The translations under genes and the position numbers were made by a program. A stretch of 64,000 nt of DNA. Origin: CAWUFC02 sp963921335 (lineage in GTDB: Bacteria; Pseudomonadota; Gammaproteobacteria; Pseudomonadales; Halieaceae). The notes under the pieces are model-generated. The model did not search any database. It worked only from the letters and a program-made list of their open reading frames with translations, and was not told the DNA's origin. Of this stretch, positions 35,774 to 44,218 are shown piece by piece; position 1 is the first letter of the stretch; the number at the start of each line of letters is the position of its first letter. The stretch covers positions 1,178,001 to 1,242,000 of the forward strand of contig CAWUFC020000001.1 of the NCBI GenBank assembly GCA_963921335.3. Direction: 5' to 3'.

Positions 35774-36510
35774 GGCCAGGCGATTTATTGCTGGACTACG
35801 ATCGACTCGATGAAGTGCTCTCGCAGCAGCAGCGAGAATATAGGCTGGCACAGCCGTTCCCTCATGTTGTTATTGATGACCTACTGCCCCTGAAGGCGGT
35901 AAGAACACTAGTGTCCCGTTTTCCTACAAATGTGCACGATCCCGATACAGGTAGCGAAGACGTGAACATGGAAGGCGGTAAGCCCGCCCAGTATCGAAAG
36001 GGGTTCTTGTCTCGTGAAGGGCTGGTGGACATAGCGTTTCGCAGGGTTTATTGGGAGCTCAACAACGGTCCCTTTATTGAGTTTCTGGAACAACTGACAG
36101 GCATAGACGGGCTGATAGGCGACCCGTATCTGCTCGGCGGTGGGGTTCACGAGAGCCTGAACGGCGGATTTCTGCGTGTACATGCCGACTTTAACCGGCA
36201 CGGAAACCTGGGTTTGCAGCGCCGACTGAACGTGCTGTTTTACCTGAACGAGTCCTGGCAGAAAACGTATGGTGGTGAGTTAGAGTTGTGGGACGAGGGA
36301 CTCACAGCATGCCAGGCTAGTATTGCTCCAGTCGCCGGGCGCTGTGTTATTTTTAATACGACCTCCACCTCCTGGCACGGGCATCCACACCCGTTACGGT
36401 GCCCCGAGGGGGTCTCCCGAAAATCTATTGCTCTGTACTACTACAGCCACAATCCAGACGAGATCCCGCCTCATGAAACGCTTTGGCAGGAATTACCCGG
36501 CGAGCTATGA
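35770..36510 (+). CDS. 2-oxoglutarate/Fe(II)-dependent oxygenase (246 aa)
   Basis: This is a prolyl-4-hydroxylase-like double-stranded beta-helix protein. The iron ligands are in F-L-R-V-H-A-D-F-N (H-x-D) and the distal His in S-W-H-G-H-P; a basic residue in S-R-K-S-I-A-L-Y-Y-Y fits the 2-oxoglutarate carboxylate site. L-N-V-L-F-Y-L-N and G-G-E-L-E-L-W-D are the usual core strands. The start is GTG at 35770, overlapping the stop of the degenerate homologue; the stop overlaps the SGNH-like ATG. Proteins of this type in glycan loci hydroxylate sugars or lipids. The target is not known. Confidence 0.83.
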   Translation: MRPGDLLLDYDRLDEVLSQQQREYRLAQPFPHVVIDDLLPLKAVRTLVSRFPTNVHDPDTGSEDVNMEGGKPAQYRKGFLSREGLVDIAFRRVYWELNNGPFIEFLEQLTGIDGLIGDPYLLGGGVHESLNGGFLRVHADFNRHGNLGLQRRLNVLFYLNESWQKTYGGELELWDEGLTACQASIAPVAGRCVIFNTTSTSWHGHPHPLRCPEGVSRKSIALYYYSHNPDEIPPHETLWQELPGEL

Positions 36511-37703
36511 GTCGTTACGTCAGCCTGATTGCCTGTCTGGCGCTGGTATTTGTGATGGCATTAGCCTGTTTTAATTGCCTTGTTAATCCTTATCAGCTTT
36601 TCCAACACAGTCTATTTGAACTGAAACACCGTCCGGTGTTTCACAGCATGTACCTTGTTAAGCCTTATCTGCAGCGGCGCCAGCCCCCGGAACTGTTGAT
36701 AGCGGGTAGTTCCAGAGCGGGTTCTTCTTTAAACCCAGAACACCCTGCCTTGTCGCGAAAATTTGTATTTAACGCTGGGCTGCCGGCTGCGGGCTTGGAA
36801 GACGTGCGTCGCAGCATTGAGCTGGCCGCTCGCCAGGGCCAACTCCAGGAGGTGGTTTTGGCGCTGGATTACTACATGTTTGCCGGTGCTGATCTGGGTG
36901 TTGATACCGCTGCGCGACTCGACTTGCATCATCGATTGAGTCTGGACAGTTCAGAATTTGAATATTGGTTGGTGCTGGCGACAGACTATGTGCGCGTGTT
37001 GTTGAGCTGGCCTGCAACTGTAGACAGTTTGCGCACGCTTCAAGAGCAAGAGACTCTGACGCTATCGCAGGATACTTCCCTGAGTTTACAGAGCAATGGA
37101 CTGTGGCAGCTTAGCGCGCAGGCCTCGCGAAACTCGGCTAAGGCTTTCTTAGGCAAATTGCGCGAGGCCACTTATTTGTATTGTGGTCTCGCGCCCGACC
37201 CCTCTCATCTGCCTTCGATCGATTATGCGCCTTACCGACAGTTACTGAAGGATCTCCATCATCGGCGATTGCATGCAAAGCTAGTAATTCTTCCGATGCA
37301 TGGTGCCCTACGTGAAGTGATTGCCGCCTGCGGTCTTGAAGAGCATCGGCGGGCGTGGCTCAGGTCGATGGTCGAACTGAATACTGACTCAGCGGAGCGA
37401 GTTGGACGAGAAAGTTACCCGATATGGGACTTTTCAGGTTTCAGTGAGACGGTCGCTGTGCCACCGCCCTCGGGTGAGCCTATGCGCTGGTTCCAGGATG
37501 CGTCACATCCGACGTTAGAAATGGGCAACCGTGTGCTGGACGCCATTTATAGCCAACACAGCAGTGCCAATTTTGGCACCATGCTGAACGAACTTGTTTT
37601 TGACCAACATTTGGCTGATGACCAGCGCGGCGCTAGCGATTATCGGTTGAAGCATCCGCTGCCGCAGCTGCCGCGTTGGGTAGATCGCCTGCGCAAGGAG
37701 TGA
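36507..37703 (+). CDS. SGNH-hydrolase-like membrane-anchored protein (398 aa), third paralogue
   Basis: An N-terminal helix (about 5-25) is followed by L-V-N-P-Y-Q-L-F and R-R-Q-P-P-E-L-L-I-A, then G-S-S-R at 67-70 (candidate nucleophile S69). M-R-W-F-Q-D-A-S-H places D331-x-x-H334 at the block V position. The layout is closest to the 439-aa copy (both have M-R-W-(Y/F)-x-D-A-S-H). ATG at 36507 overlaps the upstream stop (ATGA). Unlike the other two copies it has no MBOAT next to it, and it may work with one of the two MBOATs elsewhere in the locus. Confidence 0.75.
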   Translation: MSRYVSLIACLALVFVMALACFNCLVNPYQLFQHSLFELKHRPVFHSMYLVKPYLQRRQPPELLIAGSSRAGSSLNPEHPALSRKFVFNAGLPAAGLEDVRRSIELAARQGQLQEVVLALDYYMFAGADLGVDTAARLDLHHRLSLDSSEFEYWLVLATDYVRVLLSWPATVDSLRTLQEQETLTLSQDTSLSLQSNGLWQLSAQASRNSAKAFLGKLREATYLYCGLAPDPSHLPSIDYAPYRQLLKDLHHRRLHAKLVILPMHGALREVIAACGLEEHRRAWLRSMVELNTDSAERVGRESYPIWDFSGFSETVAVPPPSGEPMRWFQDASHPTLEMGNRVLDAIYSQHSSANFGTMLNELVFDQHLADDQRGASDYRLKHPLPQLPRWVDRLRKE

Positions 37704-37704
37704 T

Positions 37705-38466
37705 TCAGTAGTGGGCGGCGATTTCGCCCTCTTCCAACTGGAGGTACTTGCGTAGCTGATACACCCCGAGATAGAACGGTCCGGTATCCAGCACGGCTAC
37801 GCAAAACTTGAAAATATAGTTTGAGAACATCAACACCAGCAGTGCCTTGAAGGTGAAGTCCCCGGCCAGGTAGGCGGCACCAAAGGTCACCAGTATCACC
37901 ATAAAGGAATCCACCAGTTGGCTGACGATGGTGCTGAAATTGTTTCGCACCCACAGGTATTTGCCCTTGGTGACTCGCTTCCAGAAGTGAAACAGCTGCA
38001 CGTCACAGTACTGGGCTGCGATATAGGCCATCATCGAGGCGAACACTGCGCCGGTGGCGGTGGCGTAGATCAGCTGGAACAGTTCAACTGAGCCGCTCAG
38101 CACTTCGCCATTGGGCAGTGAAACGTCTTCGGCCAGTTGCAGTACTTGCCAGGGGGGCAGGGCTTCCGGCCCAACTGAAGGGATCAGGTTGGCCAACCAC
38201 AAAACGCCCAGGATAAAAAAGTTGAGCCCAAGTCCTACCGACACCATGAAATTAGCCCGTCGCTTACCGTAGAGCTCACAAATCAGGTCTGTGCACAGGA
38301 AGGTGATGGGGTAGGGGAGTACGCCAATGGCCAGTGACATGGGGCCAAGCTGGATAAAACGAGTGATGCCGAGAATATTCAGCATGGTCATGGCGCAGAT
38401 AAAGATGCCCGCCAAGACTAAAAACACCCGTTCTCGCCGCTCCTGTAGCTGACCCGGCTCGAGCAT
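37705..38466 (-). CDS. yhhQ: Queuosine-precursor-transporter-like VUT (YhhQ) family protein (253 aa)
   Basis: This six-helix membrane protein of the VUT/DUF165 family contains P-I-T-F-L-C-T-D-L-I-C-E-L-Y-G-K-R-R-A near residue 55 and a D-V-Q-L-F-H-F-W-K-R segment; both are typical of YhhQ. YhhQ moves preQ0/preQ1 or related pterin-like precursors across the inner membrane. Its start lies one base after the stop of the SDR, suggesting an operon. The PTPS-like gene close by fits a purine- or pterin-linked context. Confidence 0.85.
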   Translation of the reverse strand: MLEPGQLQERRERVFLVLAGIFICAMTMLNILGITRFIQLGPMSLAIGVLPYPITFLCTDLICELYGKRRANFMVSVGLGLNFFILGVLWLANLIPSVGPEALPPWQVLQLAEDVSLPNGEVLSGSVELFQLIYATATGAVFASMMAYIAAQYCDVQLFHFWKRVTKGKYLWVRNNFSTIVSQLVDSFMVILVTFGAAYLAGDFTFKALLVLMFSNYIFKFCVAVLDTGPFYLGVYQLRKYLQLEEGEIAAHY

Positions 38467-38467
38467 G

Positions 38468-39169
38468 TCAGGATTCCCTCTGACCCAGATGCGCGTGCAT
38501 GATGGAGCCGTTGATGACCGGGTTGTGATGCGCCCAGTGAATCAGCTCCGCAATTTCACCTGGCTCAATCAGGCGGTTGAATCCGTTCATCGCTGCGATG
38601 CTGTCGACCACGGTCTGATCGTTGCCCAGATGTGTGCGCAACATTTCGGTATCGGTAAAACCGGGGCACACGCAGGCTGTATGAATTCCGGTGCCCATCA
38701 GGTCCTGACAGGTAGCACGCATCATGCCAATCACCGCGTGTTTGGAGATGACGTAGCTGAATGAGCCGGCAACCGCCTTCTCAGACAGGGTGGAGCCCAC
38801 ATAGATGACACTGCTGCCGGGCTTCATATGCGGCAGCAGGCCCTGGTTGAGGCTGTTGGCGGCAATAACATTGGTTTGCATTACCTCTGCCAGGCTGTCG
38901 CTGCTGCAGTCTGTGGTGGAATCCTTGCGCATCTGGCAGGCATTGTGCACCAGGGCGATATGATCCGCGGCTTCAATCGATGCTCTCATGCCTTCGATAG
39001 CGGCGGCGATCGATGACTCGTCGCTGAGGTCGCAACTGATGTTGTTGACGCCGTCCACCGGGCAGGTGCGACGCGACAAATTGAACACCGTGTAGCCGGT
39101 GTCAACGAAGCGTTGTGCTGCCGCTGCACCGATGCCGACGCTGGCGCCGGTAATAATAGCCAGATCCAT
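38468..39169 (-). CDS. Short-chain dehydrogenase/reductase (233 aa)
   Basis: I-T-G-A-S-V-G-I-G is the cofactor turn, and S126, Y139 and K143 (Y-V-I-S-K) form the catalytic set. H-N-A-C replaces the usual N-N-A-G. AAGGAG lies five bases before the ATG, one of the best ribosome binding sites in the window. It is divergent from the PTPS-like gene and upstream of the VUT transporter. The chain length and pattern resemble sepiapterin-reductase-like SDRs, but I cannot assign a substrate. A role in reducing the PTPS product is inferred from position only. Confidence 0.8.
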   Translation of the reverse strand: MDLAIITGASVGIGAAAAQRFVDTGYTVFNLSRRTCPVDGVNNISCDLSDESSIAAAIEGMRASIEAADHIALVHNACQMRKDSTTDCSSDSLAEVMQTNVIAANSLNQGLLPHMKPGSSVIYVGSTLSEKAVAGSFSYVISKHAVIGMMRATCQDLMGTGIHTACVCPGFTDTEMLRTHLGNDQTVVDSIAAMNGFNRLIEPGEIAELIHWAHHNPVINGSIMHAHLGQRES

Positions 39170-39224
39170 ATATACTCCTTACGCGTATCGAACGCACCAT
39201 AACAGATTTGATCGTTGATGCCCT

Positions 39225-39719
39225 ATGACCGAAAGACTGACAACCATCCACATCGATAAAGAGAGCCACAAGTTTTCTGCGGCTCACTTCACGATTTTTT
39301 CTGCAACAGAGCGCGAGCGCCTGCACGGCCATAATTTTTCTGTGGCAGCACGTATCGAGGCGCCAGTGGATGACAATGGTTTCACTGGTGATTACGCGGT
39401 GTACAAACAACAGATCAAAAAATTGTGCGATAGCCTCGATGAATACACCCTGATCCCCAGTCAGTCCCTGTATCTTGAGATTGAAGAAGAGGGCGTTTTC
39501 TACAAAGTCACGCACGACCAGGACACCATGATGTTTCTCAAGGCAGATACCCTGCTCATCCCCGTGCGCAACACCACTGTGGAAGACCTGTCCCACTACC
39601 TGCTTGAAGTGCTGGTAGAAGATGTTCCATTCCTGGAGGCGCAGGATATCCGCGCCATTGAAGTGATGGTGTCTTCAGGTCCTGGCCAGACCGGCTCCAG
39701 TTTCTGGCAGCGCGATTAA
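39225..39719 (+). CDS. 6-pyruvoyl-tetrahydropterin-synthase/QueD-like protein with altered catalytic residues (164 aa)
   Basis: Zinc ligands are kept: H21 in F-S-A-A-H-F, H34 and H36 in L-H-G-H-N-F. In E. coli QueD the segment reads C-G-R-L-H-G-H; here it is R30-E-R-L-H-G-H, so the catalytic Cys is replaced. The L-D-H-H segment is L-D-E-Y (71-74), losing the catalytic His, and an insertion follows L-I-P (about 78-110). It is longer than QueD (about 120 aa). So it is a T-fold relative with conserved metal site and a different chemistry, not a canonical QueD. The stop overlaps that of the cNMP-binding gene. Confidence 0.8.
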   Translation: MTERLTTIHIDKESHKFSAAHFTIFSATERERLHGHNFSVAARIEAPVDDNGFTGDYAVYKQQIKKLCDSLDEYTLIPSQSLYLEIEEEGVFYKVTHDQDTMMFLKADTLLIPVRNTTVEDLSHYLLEVLVEDVPFLEAQDIRAIEVMVSSGPGQTGSSFWQRD

Positions 39720-40207
39720 TCGAAACGCTGTTCCTGCAGCTGGGCCATCTTGCGTGTCAGGCTGTCGATGGTGCGGGCCATGCCGCGGGACAGGTTGATT
39801 AACAGCACTGAAAATTCTTCCGGATTGCTGTCGTAGAGGCTGAAGAACTGTTGTGATGTGATCCGCAGAATGCAGGTCTCGCCATCGGCGACAGCGGCTC
39901 CCTTGTGCTCGTGCAGGGCAATGATAGCGGCAAAGCCAACCTGTTCACCGGGCTTGTAGGTTCGCGTTAGCACTGATTTGCCAAGATAAGAACGGTACAT
40001 GGCGATCTGGCCGGAGAGGATAATGTGGAAACACTCCGGTTTGGCGCCGACATCAAACAGCACTTCGCCATCGTAGAGGTCGACGAGTTCACCCAGTTCC
40101 ATGAAGTGGATGATGACCTCATCGGGCAGCGCGCCAAAGAAAGCCAGCTCTCGCAGATAGTCGAGAGAAAAGCGCTCCAGGGCGGAAAGCTTGCGTACGG
40201 CGTCCAT
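39716..40207 (-). CDS. Cyclic-nucleotide-binding (Crp-like sensor) domain protein without DNA-binding domain (163 aa)
   Basis: A single cNMP-binding beta-roll is seen: L-Y-D-G-E-V-L-F-D-V-G-A, F-H-I-I-L-S-G-Q-I-A-M-Y, Y-K-P-G-E-Q-V-G-F-A-A and I-L-R-I-T-S-Q-Q-F. The phosphate-binding cassette is incomplete (G-E-Q-V-G-F instead of G-E-x-x-G-E-xx-R-x-A), so nucleotide binding is doubtful. The C-terminal helix is followed by no helix-turn-helix. It therefore is not a transcription factor of the FNR type. Function unknown. Confidence 0.75.
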   Translation of the reverse strand: MDAVRKLSALERFSLDYLRELAFFGALPDEVIIHFMELGELVDLYDGEVLFDVGAKPECFHIILSGQIAMYRSYLGKSVLTRTYKPGEQVGFAAIIALHEHKGAAVADGETCILRITSQQFFSLYDSNPEEFSVLLINLSRGMARTIDSLTRKMAQLQEQRFD

Positions 40208-40273
40208 GCTCCGAATATAGCAGCTCTAAATGCGGCTGCAGGTGACTGTAACTATTTCACACGCCGCTCCGGG

Positions 40274-40360
40274 ATGCCGGACCACCGTCGTCCTGCCTCC
40301 CGCGGCACGTGTGCCCAGCTGTATCGGGTATACGCCTGCGCGGCACGGATGGTCCGGCAT
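40274..40360. repeat. Separated 11-base inverted repeat in the gap before the TonB gene
   Basis: ATGCCGGACCA at 40274-40284 is exactly complemented by TGGTCCGGCAT at 40350-40360, 65 bases apart. CGGCACG also occurs twice between them. The 221-base gap (40208-40428) holds this, the terminator and nothing else that I can support. It looks like a small intergenic palindromic element of REP type, but no second copy was recognised in the window. Confidence 0.4.
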
Positions 40361-40373
40361 TCCGGCATCCTGT

Positions 40374-40402
40374 ACATAAAAAACCCCGGCAAGCCGGGGT
40401 TT
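40374..40402 (-). terminator. Rho-independent terminator of the TonB-receptor gene
   Basis: AAACCCCGGC (40381-40390), loop AA, GCCGGGGTTT (40393-40402) form a ten-base stem. On the minus strand the GC stem runs into TTTTTTAT, so it ends transcription from the minus-strand gene stopping at 40429. Confidence 0.8.
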
Positions 40403-40428
40403 GGTAATTTTACCGCTGCGCGGTGGCG

Positions 40429-42771
40429 TTACTCCCAGTTCATACCAAAGCGAACGCCGTAGGTGCGCGGACGCTTGGGGCCGAAGAAGTGTGAGGGAAT
40501 CAAACCGCCATTGTTGTTCTGGCCGTCCCAGGTGAACTCATCGTTGAGATTCTCGGCGTAAGCCGTGACATGCCAACCCGCTTCAGCGCGATAACCCACA
40601 CGCAGGGCCATCTCGTCAAAGGCATCAATCTTGGTCTCTTCAAGATTTTCCCAGCCGCCGCCGCGCTCGTCTTCTCCGAAGATTTCGAAAGTCGCCAGGA
40701 ACTCGCCAGAGCCCACGGGGTAGTTGAAGTCCAGCTTGGCTGCGTAGGAGTAATCAGGTGCCCAGAACAACTTGCGGCCCTCACAGCCTGACGGATCAGG
40801 TAATCCGCAGATGTCCTGAATACCAGTGGCTTCGCTGTCGAGATAGCCGGCCGCGAGGAACAAGGTGAAGTACTCGCCCATGGCTGTGGTCAGTGACGCT
40901 TCAAGACCGCTGGCCTCTACCTCACCCACGTTCTTGACGATGGAGGCGCCGCCGTCGGCAACCACCACCTGCAGATCTTCGTACTCATAGTAGAACGCGG
41001 TAACGTCCAACCTTACCCGTCCGTCCGCCATGTCGCCTTTGTAGCCAATCTCAAAGGAGTCGACCACTTCCGGGTCAAACTGGTTGGGGAGGAATCCATC
41101 CGCCTGGACAATACCCACGTTACCCACTGCCGGATTGCCATCGGGATCATTGGCTAGGTTGAAGCTGCCGAATCCACCCGGCTTGTAGCCCTCAGTGAAG
41201 CTGGCAAACAGCATATGACCTTCGGTGGGTGTGAAGCGACCGATGATGCGAGCCTGTACGTCATCCCAGGACTTTTTGTCCGAAATCGGCTCTGCCGTGG
41301 AGAAACCATAGGCCCAGTAAGGGCCCAGGTCGCTTTCCGGTGTGGGCACATCGATGGAGAAATCTTTCTCGTCATCGGTGTAACGCAGGCCTACTTCCAG
41401 GTCGAACTTCTCGCTGAAGGCAAAGGCCAGGTTCACATAAGCGGCCCAGCCGGTGTAATCACCCTCGATGCGGCCTGTTTCTGTCAGACGACCGTCTGGA
41501 GAGGGTGACCAGTCAGAGCCGTAGTAGGCGTAGAGATCGGCACAGCCGGTGAAGGTTTGGCCGTAGTTATAGTAGTAGCCGTAGTACTGGCAGAAGAAGT
41601 CTTCCTGGCCTGAGAACAGGAAGTCAGCGTCCACTTTCTCGTTTTAGAAAGAGGCGCCCGCATACCAGCTCAGCTTGCCGTCCGTATTGGAGGTCAGGCG
41701 AATCTCTTGCTGGAAGTACTCGCCGGTCTGGTCCTGCTGGTAGGTATTGATATCACGAGGCGTACCGTCGTAATCCTCGGAATAGTAATAGTCGTGATCT
41801 TTGTAGCCGGTATTGGAGGTCAGTACGAACTTGTCGAACTCGTACTCGATCTTCAGACCAACGGTCAGAATTTCGGAGTCGTCGTTCTCACCCAGCGAAA
41901 TGTCTGAATCCAGATCCTCATCGCTGCCTCGCAGTTCCAGCGGGCCCAGTGCCGCCTGCCAGGTGTCCCAGATGTCACCGCGGTCTACCGCGCGGTACAT
42001 GGAGCCGGACTGTTCACGCTCTTCGTATTCAATAAAGGGATAAATGCCGAGGCGGTCTTTCTCGAAAGTGCCGGACCAGCGAATGGCTTTCTTCTCGTGT
42101 TCGATTTTGTCTTCACCGTCAAAGAAGTTCTTGGCGAAGCCGTCTTCTTCCGAGTAGTAACCGGCGAGGCGCATGGCGAACTCATCGTTCACAGGAATGT
42201 TAATGGCGCCGTCGACTGCGGCGCGACCGCGCTCACCCAGGTCGGCCTGGAGATAGCCGCCAACGCCTGCCGTGGGGTCAGCACGCTTGGTGTGTACGCT
42301 GATGGCACCACCCACAGAAGCCCGGCCAAACAGGAAGCCCTGCGGGCCACGCAGAATTTCTGCGCGCTCGATGTCATAAAGACTGGTCACGACAACACCA
42401 TTACGGCCTTCGTAGAGGTCGTTCTTGAAGAACGCGGTGGAAGGGTCACCGCCGACGCCGAAGTCCTGGGTGCGGATGCCACGCACTAAAATGGCATCGA
42501 TGAAAGAGTCCTGGCTGTTACCGGTAATGCCGGGCGTATAGGACACTAGGTCCTTCACGTCATCCAGATTCACATCGTTGACGAAGTCACCAGACAATGC
42601 AGTAATGGCCAGCGGCACATCCTGCACAGACTCGGTGCGTTTGGTGGCGGTAACCATCACCTCTTCCAGCATTTGGGCGCTGGCGGGGGTGGCGATCGTG
42701 CCGGCGAGAAGCACGGAACTGATGGCTGTGGGCAGCCGCTTGCGCGAGCCCGGTATGGCGGAATAATTCAT
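40429..42771 (-). pseudogene. TonB-dependent receptor with in-frame TAA (about 780 codons)
   Basis: The gene starts at 42771 with a signal peptide ending A-S-A-Q and a TonB box E-E-V-M-V-T-A-T-K. It continues through plug motifs (L-V-R-G-I-R-T-Q, I-L-R-G-P-Q-G-F-L-F-G-R-A-S-V-G-G-A-I) to W-Y-A-G-A-S-F and a TAA at 41644-41646. The same frame goes on N-E-K-V-D-A-D-F-L-F and then ends with a typical beta-barrel terminus Y-G-V-R-F-G-M-N-W-E. The fragments are 375 and 401 aa. The intact receptor at 55534 has L-Y-Y-S-K-V here, so the stop stands for a Tyr (TAC or TAT). It could be nonsense mutation or base-call error. It would carry an amine- or siderophore-type ligand; none is identifiable. Confidence 0.85.
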
Positions 42772-42883
42772 AATGACCCCAAGTTTTGTATTTTGTAGTT
42801 TAGCTATCGCTGAATTTACCGCGATTACAGCATGCTAGCCAAATGCGGGGTTGCCAAAAAATACCTGTTTTTAGTGATATGCC

Positions 42884-44218
42884 CTACAGGTAGCTGCTGT
42901 ATTCCATGGGGCTGATATAACTGTTGAAGCCATCCAGCTCCTGTTGTTTGACCAGGCTGTAGACTCGATGGAATTCAGGCCCCAGCAATTGGCTGGCCGC
43001 AGCCGATTGCTTGAAGGACTCAAGGGCAGCCAGCCAGGTGCGCGGCAGGCTGGGTTCCAGCTGTTCGTAGGCGTTGCCTTCCAGTGGTGGTGGGCAATCA
43101 AGGTCCTGGTCCAAACCACGCAGAATACCCGCCAGAATGGCGGCGTAGACCAGGTGAGGATGGGCATCAGCACCCGAGACCCTGTGCTCAATGCGCGTGG
43201 CTATGGGCTTGTCTGCAGGTACCCGCACCGCGACGGTGCGATTCTCGTAACCCCAGCTCGCCGACAGTGGGGCATGGGCACCAGCGGTAAAACGATGGTA
43301 GGAATTAGCGTGAGGTGCCCAAATCAGGGCAAAGTCTGCCAATGTGTCCAGGCAGCCAGCAATGGCGCGGCGCAGCAGATCAGTCCCCTTGCCAGTGCCG
43401 TCGTCAAAAGCGTTATTGCCATCTTTATCCAGCAGGCTGCAATGAATATGCATGCCATTCCCGGCTATATCCGCGAAAGGCTTGGCCATAAAGGTAGCGC
43501 GCAGGCCGTGTTGGCGGCTGACACCGCGAATCAGTCGCTGCAGCAGCAAACCCTGGTCTGCGGAGAGTAGGGCGTCGTCACAGTGATACAGGTTGATCTC
43601 GTACTGCGAGGGAGCGGCTTCCTTGATCAGTGTGTCGACCGGCAAATTCTGCAACTGTGCCGCATCGCGCACGGCGTGCATGAGCTCAGCCTGTTCCTGC
43701 ATGGCCTCTATGCCGTAGGTGTCAGCGCCCGCCGCTACGGTTTCATGATCCGCCCGCTGCGCGTGTTGGGGGCTGCCGTTGTGGTCCGTACCGCTGAGTA
43801 GGTGAAATTCCATTTCACAGGCCATAACGGGTGTATAGCCGCGATCGACAAGCTGATCTTGCAGGCTTTGCAGGATATTGCGGGTGTCTATAGGAGAGGG
43901 CGAACCGTCCTGTTGCAGCATGTTGACCATCAGCTGCCCGGTCGGACGCGCCAGCCATGGTGCTGATAGCAGGCTGCCGGATACCGGCGTGCAGCGACCA
44001 TCGGCATCGCCCGTGGCCATGACATAGTCCTCATGATCATTGCCCCAGATGTCGAAGGCCTGGGTGCTCAATGGCATCTTCATGCTGCCTTTATAGACCT
44101 TGGCAATGTTGTCTCTGGGTATCCACTTGCCCCTCAGACGCCCATTCAGGTCGGGCATGAACACTTCGAACAACTCGACGTCCGGGTGCTGGGCGAGAAA
44201 TGTGTCCAGCTCACTCAT
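42884..44218 (-). CDS. Glutamine-synthetase-family protein, PuuA-like (444 aa)
   Basis: This is a glutamine-synthetase fold: N-terminal beta-grasp with D-L-N-G-R-L-R-G-K-W. Metal/glutamate motifs are M-A-C-E-M-E-F-H-L, A-A-P-S-Q-Y-E-I-N-L, N-G-M-H-I-H-C-S-L and A-P-L-S-A-S-W-G-Y-E-N-R. Length and motifs fit gamma-glutamylpolyamine synthetases (PuuA/GlnA3-type) rather than GlnA. The start overlaps the stop of the TPR-sulfotransferase by eight bases. Next to an APC permease gene, it most likely gamma-glutamylates an imported amine for breakdown. The amine itself is not deducible. Confidence 0.85.
   Translation of the reverse strand: MSELDTFLAQHPDVELFEVFMPDLNGRLRGKWIPRDNIAKVYKGSMKMPLSTQAFDIWGNDHEDYVMATGDADGRCTPVSGSLLSAPWLARPTGQLMVNMLQQDGSPSPIDTRNILQSLQDQLVDRGYTPVMACEMEFHLLSGTDHNGSPQHAQRADHETVAAGADTYGIEAMQEQAELMHAVRDAAQLQNLPVDTLIKEAAPSQYEINLYHCDDALLSADQGLLLQRLIRGVSRQHGLRATFMAKPFADIAGNGMHIHCSLLDKDGNNAFDDGTGKGTDLLRRAIAGCLDTLADFALIWAPHANSYHRFTAGAHAPLSASWGYENRTVAVRVPADKPIATRIEHRVSGADAHPHLVYAAILAGILRGLDQDLDCPPPLEGNAYEQLEPSLPRTWLAALESFKQSAAASQLLGPEFHRVYSLVKQQELDGFNSYISPMEYSSYL

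Noticed and set aside
39225..39719. Canonical queD
   Set aside because: Catalytic Cys and His positions are replaced and the protein is about 40 residues longer.
39716..40207. FNR/Crp-type regulator that would bind the 29872 palindrome
   Set aside because: The protein has only a sensor domain; no helix-turn-helix is present.
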